A stretch of DNA of 14,979 nucleotides, from the NCBI GenBank assembly GCA_025060275.1, contig JANXCJ010000036.1, forward strand, positions 1-14,979, written 5' to 3'. The notes beneath the pieces were generated by a model that saw nothing but the letters and a program-made list of their open reading frames with translations, had not been told where the DNA came from and ran no database searches. Positions 13,630-14,979 of the stretch are shown piece after piece. Origin of the DNA: Bacteroidia bacterium (GTDB lineage Bacteria; Bacteroidota; Bacteroidia; SpSt-205). The position numbers and the translations under genes were made by a program. Numbering within the stretch: position 1 is the stretch's first letter; every line of letters starts with the position of its first letter.

Positions 13630-14340
13630 TTACAATACCAAACTCAAGCTCGTCTGAACGCCCCAATAAGTAGGTATTAAGTAATATCTTCTTTCAGAGA
13701 CTCTTACTTCTCCATCACTCTCTACTTCACGAACAATAAGCTTAGTAGGCATTCCCCATAGCATAGGAAAGTATCCCCCTATACTTAGAGATGGAGACCA
13801 CCGCCTCAAAATCGGCAGATCATAATGTACTCTACCGCTTATGCCTACGCCTAAAAAGGTGTTCATATGCAAACGGATACTGATTTCACTCCCATCAGAA
13901 AGCCGCCCCTCATAAGTAGGATAACTTAGACTCATAATATGAAGGTCTACGGGGAGAATCACTTGCCATCTACTTCTAAACCATCTTATGGCTGTGCCTA
14001 TCCCTGCCACCATAGAGTGAGGGCTCCCTCCCTTCAAAGAACTTAGCGCTGGCGCGCCAGCTAAAGTAGATAGCCTCTCCAAAAATACCCCTCTACGAAG
14101 TTGCCACCATATAACCTTCCCAAAGAAGAACCATCCCCAATGTCTTCCTGACTTGTAGTAGCTCTTGGATACATGAAAGGCTGGAGCAGGCATAGCGTAA
14201 CCCGCATTAGGAAAGCTTCCTTGATGATTTCCCCATCGCTGAGTAGGAAAGACAGCCTCTGCTCCCACAAGAAAAGGATTATACTTTACCTGTGCCCACA
14301 TCCAGCTTAGGAGGGGTGCCAGTACAGTTCGGCTTCCCAT
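13630..14340 (-). CDS. Predicted outer-membrane beta-barrel protein, family not recognised
   Basis: A 236-residue protein with a short signal peptide (residues 1-16: basic Arg4, hydrophobic core, then W-M-W-A) and predicted cleavage before Gln17. The mature part is rich in Trp, Tyr, Phe and Gly with alternating strands such as SLSIGGYFPMLWG and YWGVQTSLSLVL, ending in a hydrophobic C terminus as barrels often do. These features suggest a small outer-membrane barrel, but I cannot place it in a named family. The ATG at 14340 is needed to provide the signal peptide, so the gene overlaps the end of scpA by 34 bp. No -7 element is visible upstream, so it is probably transcribed with scpA. A periplasmic beta-rich protein is an alternative. 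Confidence 0.7.
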   Translation of the reverse strand: MGSRTVLAPLLSWMWAQVKYNPFLVGAEAVFPTQRWGNHQGSFPNAGYAMPAPAFHVSKSYYKSGRHWGWFFFGKVIWWQLRRGVFLERLSTLAGAPALSSLKGGSPHSMVAGIGTAIRWFRSRWQVILPVDLHIMSLSYPTYEGRLSDGSEISIRLHMNTFLGVGISGRVHYDLPILRRWSPSLSIGGYFPMLWGMPTKLIVREVESDGEVRVSERRYYLIPTYWGVQTSLSLVL

Positions 14341-14978
14341 ATTGAAGTTTGCTTTATAAGAATCCGACCTTCATGTATCCAGGCTAAAAGAAATAAAAAA
14401 GCTATAGCTCTATAAAGGGGGTGGGGAAAAAGACTCTCCCAGAGGCGCTGCAGGGACCAGGTTTGAGAAGATGTGAATAGGGCATGGAGCTCACTCTGTA
14501 CCTGCTCAGGTGAGAAAGGTAGAGGCGTAGGCGCATAAGCTTGCCAAGAGCAATACTCTTTGAGAATCCGCATGTAGGCTTGGAAAAGCCTCATAGGCGT
14601 TATACTCTCAATTGCAGGCGAGGCTTTTTCCTCTTCCCTCCCAGGAAGACGAGCCCATCTGAACTTTTGCAGTGTAATCCTCCTCTCCCACTCCTGCAAG
14701 AGCATAGGAGAAAGGCGAGAGACCCCATTCTCTTTCACCCAAGCACCTTCAGAAGGCAAACGCTCGGCTTTATCTGTAGGAGGTACAGGAAGAAGGGCAA
14801 AAACCTTTAGGCGCAGAAGGCGGGAAATCAGCACAAGTGTTTCTATTCCCTCCTCTAAAGGAAGGGTAGGAAGAAATGCAACAATAGCTTCCACAACTTT
14901 GTAAATAGAAACATCGCTCCATCGTAGGTACTCCCGCTGCGCAAAGAAGGGAAGAAGCTCTAAAGGACCCTCATAAAA
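14307..14978 (-). CDS. scpA: Segregation and condensation protein A, start outside window
   Basis: Kleisin subunit of the SMC-ScpAB condensin, which compacts and helps segregate the chromosome. The frame stays open to the right edge, giving 223 visible residues. A GTG at 14894 is internal, because conserved sequence precedes it. The visible start is FYEGPLELLPFF, which matches the ScpA N-terminal signature (FEGPLDLLL), so only a few codons are missing. Next come VVEAIVAFLPTLP and the helix ISRLLRLKVFALLPVP, corresponding to the family's 'LEIKSRMLLP'. The C-terminal winged-helix block AIAFLFLLAWIHEGRILIKQ corresponds to 'FLALLELVKQG...QE'. The middle is diverged, so annotation pipelines could miss it. 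scpB is not in the window. It overlaps the outer-membrane protein gene by 34 bp. Confidence 0.88.
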   Translation of the reverse strand, partial: FYEGPLELLPFFAQREYLRWSDVSIYKVVEAIVAFLPTLPLEEGIETLVLISRLLRLKVFALLPVPPTDKAERLPSEGAWVKENGVSRLSPMLLQEWERRITLQKFRWARLPGREEEKASPAIESITPMRLFQAYMRILKEYCSWQAYAPTPLPFSPEQVQSELHALFTSSQTWSLQRLWESLFPHPLYRAIAFLFLLAWIHEGRILIKQTSIWEAELYWHPS

Positions 14979-14979
14979 A

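Overview
The window reads as chromosomal core-type sequence from a member of the Bacteroidota. The arguments are internal. Ten start sites (nine protein genes and one tRNA) are preceded by the Bacteroidota -7 promoter element TAnnTTTG or a one-base variant. Shine-Dalgarno sequences are essentially absent. All four predicted exported proteins without a retained membrane anchor have a signal peptide whose mature form would begin with Gln (the 'Q-rule' of this phylum). A PorT-like outer-membrane barrel is present. The species cannot be named from the sequence. I see no CRISPR array, insertion sequence, phage gene, toxin-antitoxin pair or recognisable defence system.

Layout, left to right. (1) 2-847: the C-terminal part of a SpoIIE/PP2C-type phosphatase, cut by the window edge. 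(2) 917-2532: an alpha/beta hydrolase of the monoacylglycerol-lipase type, overlapping lgt by 4 bp. (3) 2550-4869: an unrecognised secreted protein with an acidic tail, then a DUF58 protein, then ispE; the three are chained by 4-bp overlaps. (4) 4897-5721: a PorT-like outer-membrane barrel followed by a hairpin terminator. (5) 5862-7125: an RluB-type pseudouridine synthase overlapping queF. (6) 7146-7216, minus: tRNA-Cys(GCA). (7) 7233-7967, minus: a membrane-anchored M23 peptidase, divergent from an exported endonuclease/exonuclease/phosphatase-family protein (8030-9136). (8) 9167-10286, minus: a stand-alone nuoB overlapping an RluA-type pseudouridine synthase, divergent from a thioredoxin-like protein (10339-10887). 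That protein is followed by a second unrecognised secreted protein with an acidic tail (10900-11511), which looks like a paralogue of the one at 2550. (9) Minus strand from the right edge: scpA (start outside the window), a small predicted outer-membrane protein overlapping it, and a bifunctional FadJ/FadB-type beta-oxidation protein (11500-13584) with its own promoter.

Most genes are housekeeping: lipoprotein maturation (lgt), isoprenoid synthesis (ispE), queuosine synthesis (queF), RNA pseudouridylation, complex I, fatty-acid oxidation and chromosome condensation. Three things deserve a second look. First, the pair of secreted acidic-tailed paralogues of unknown function. Second, promoter elements sit only 4-11 nt from start codons; calibrated against the tRNA promoter, many of these mRNAs should be leaderless or nearly so. 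Third, nuoB stands apart from any other complex I gene in view.

There is no gene-free stretch over 300 bases. The longest gap, 5722-5861, holds a terminator and a promoter.
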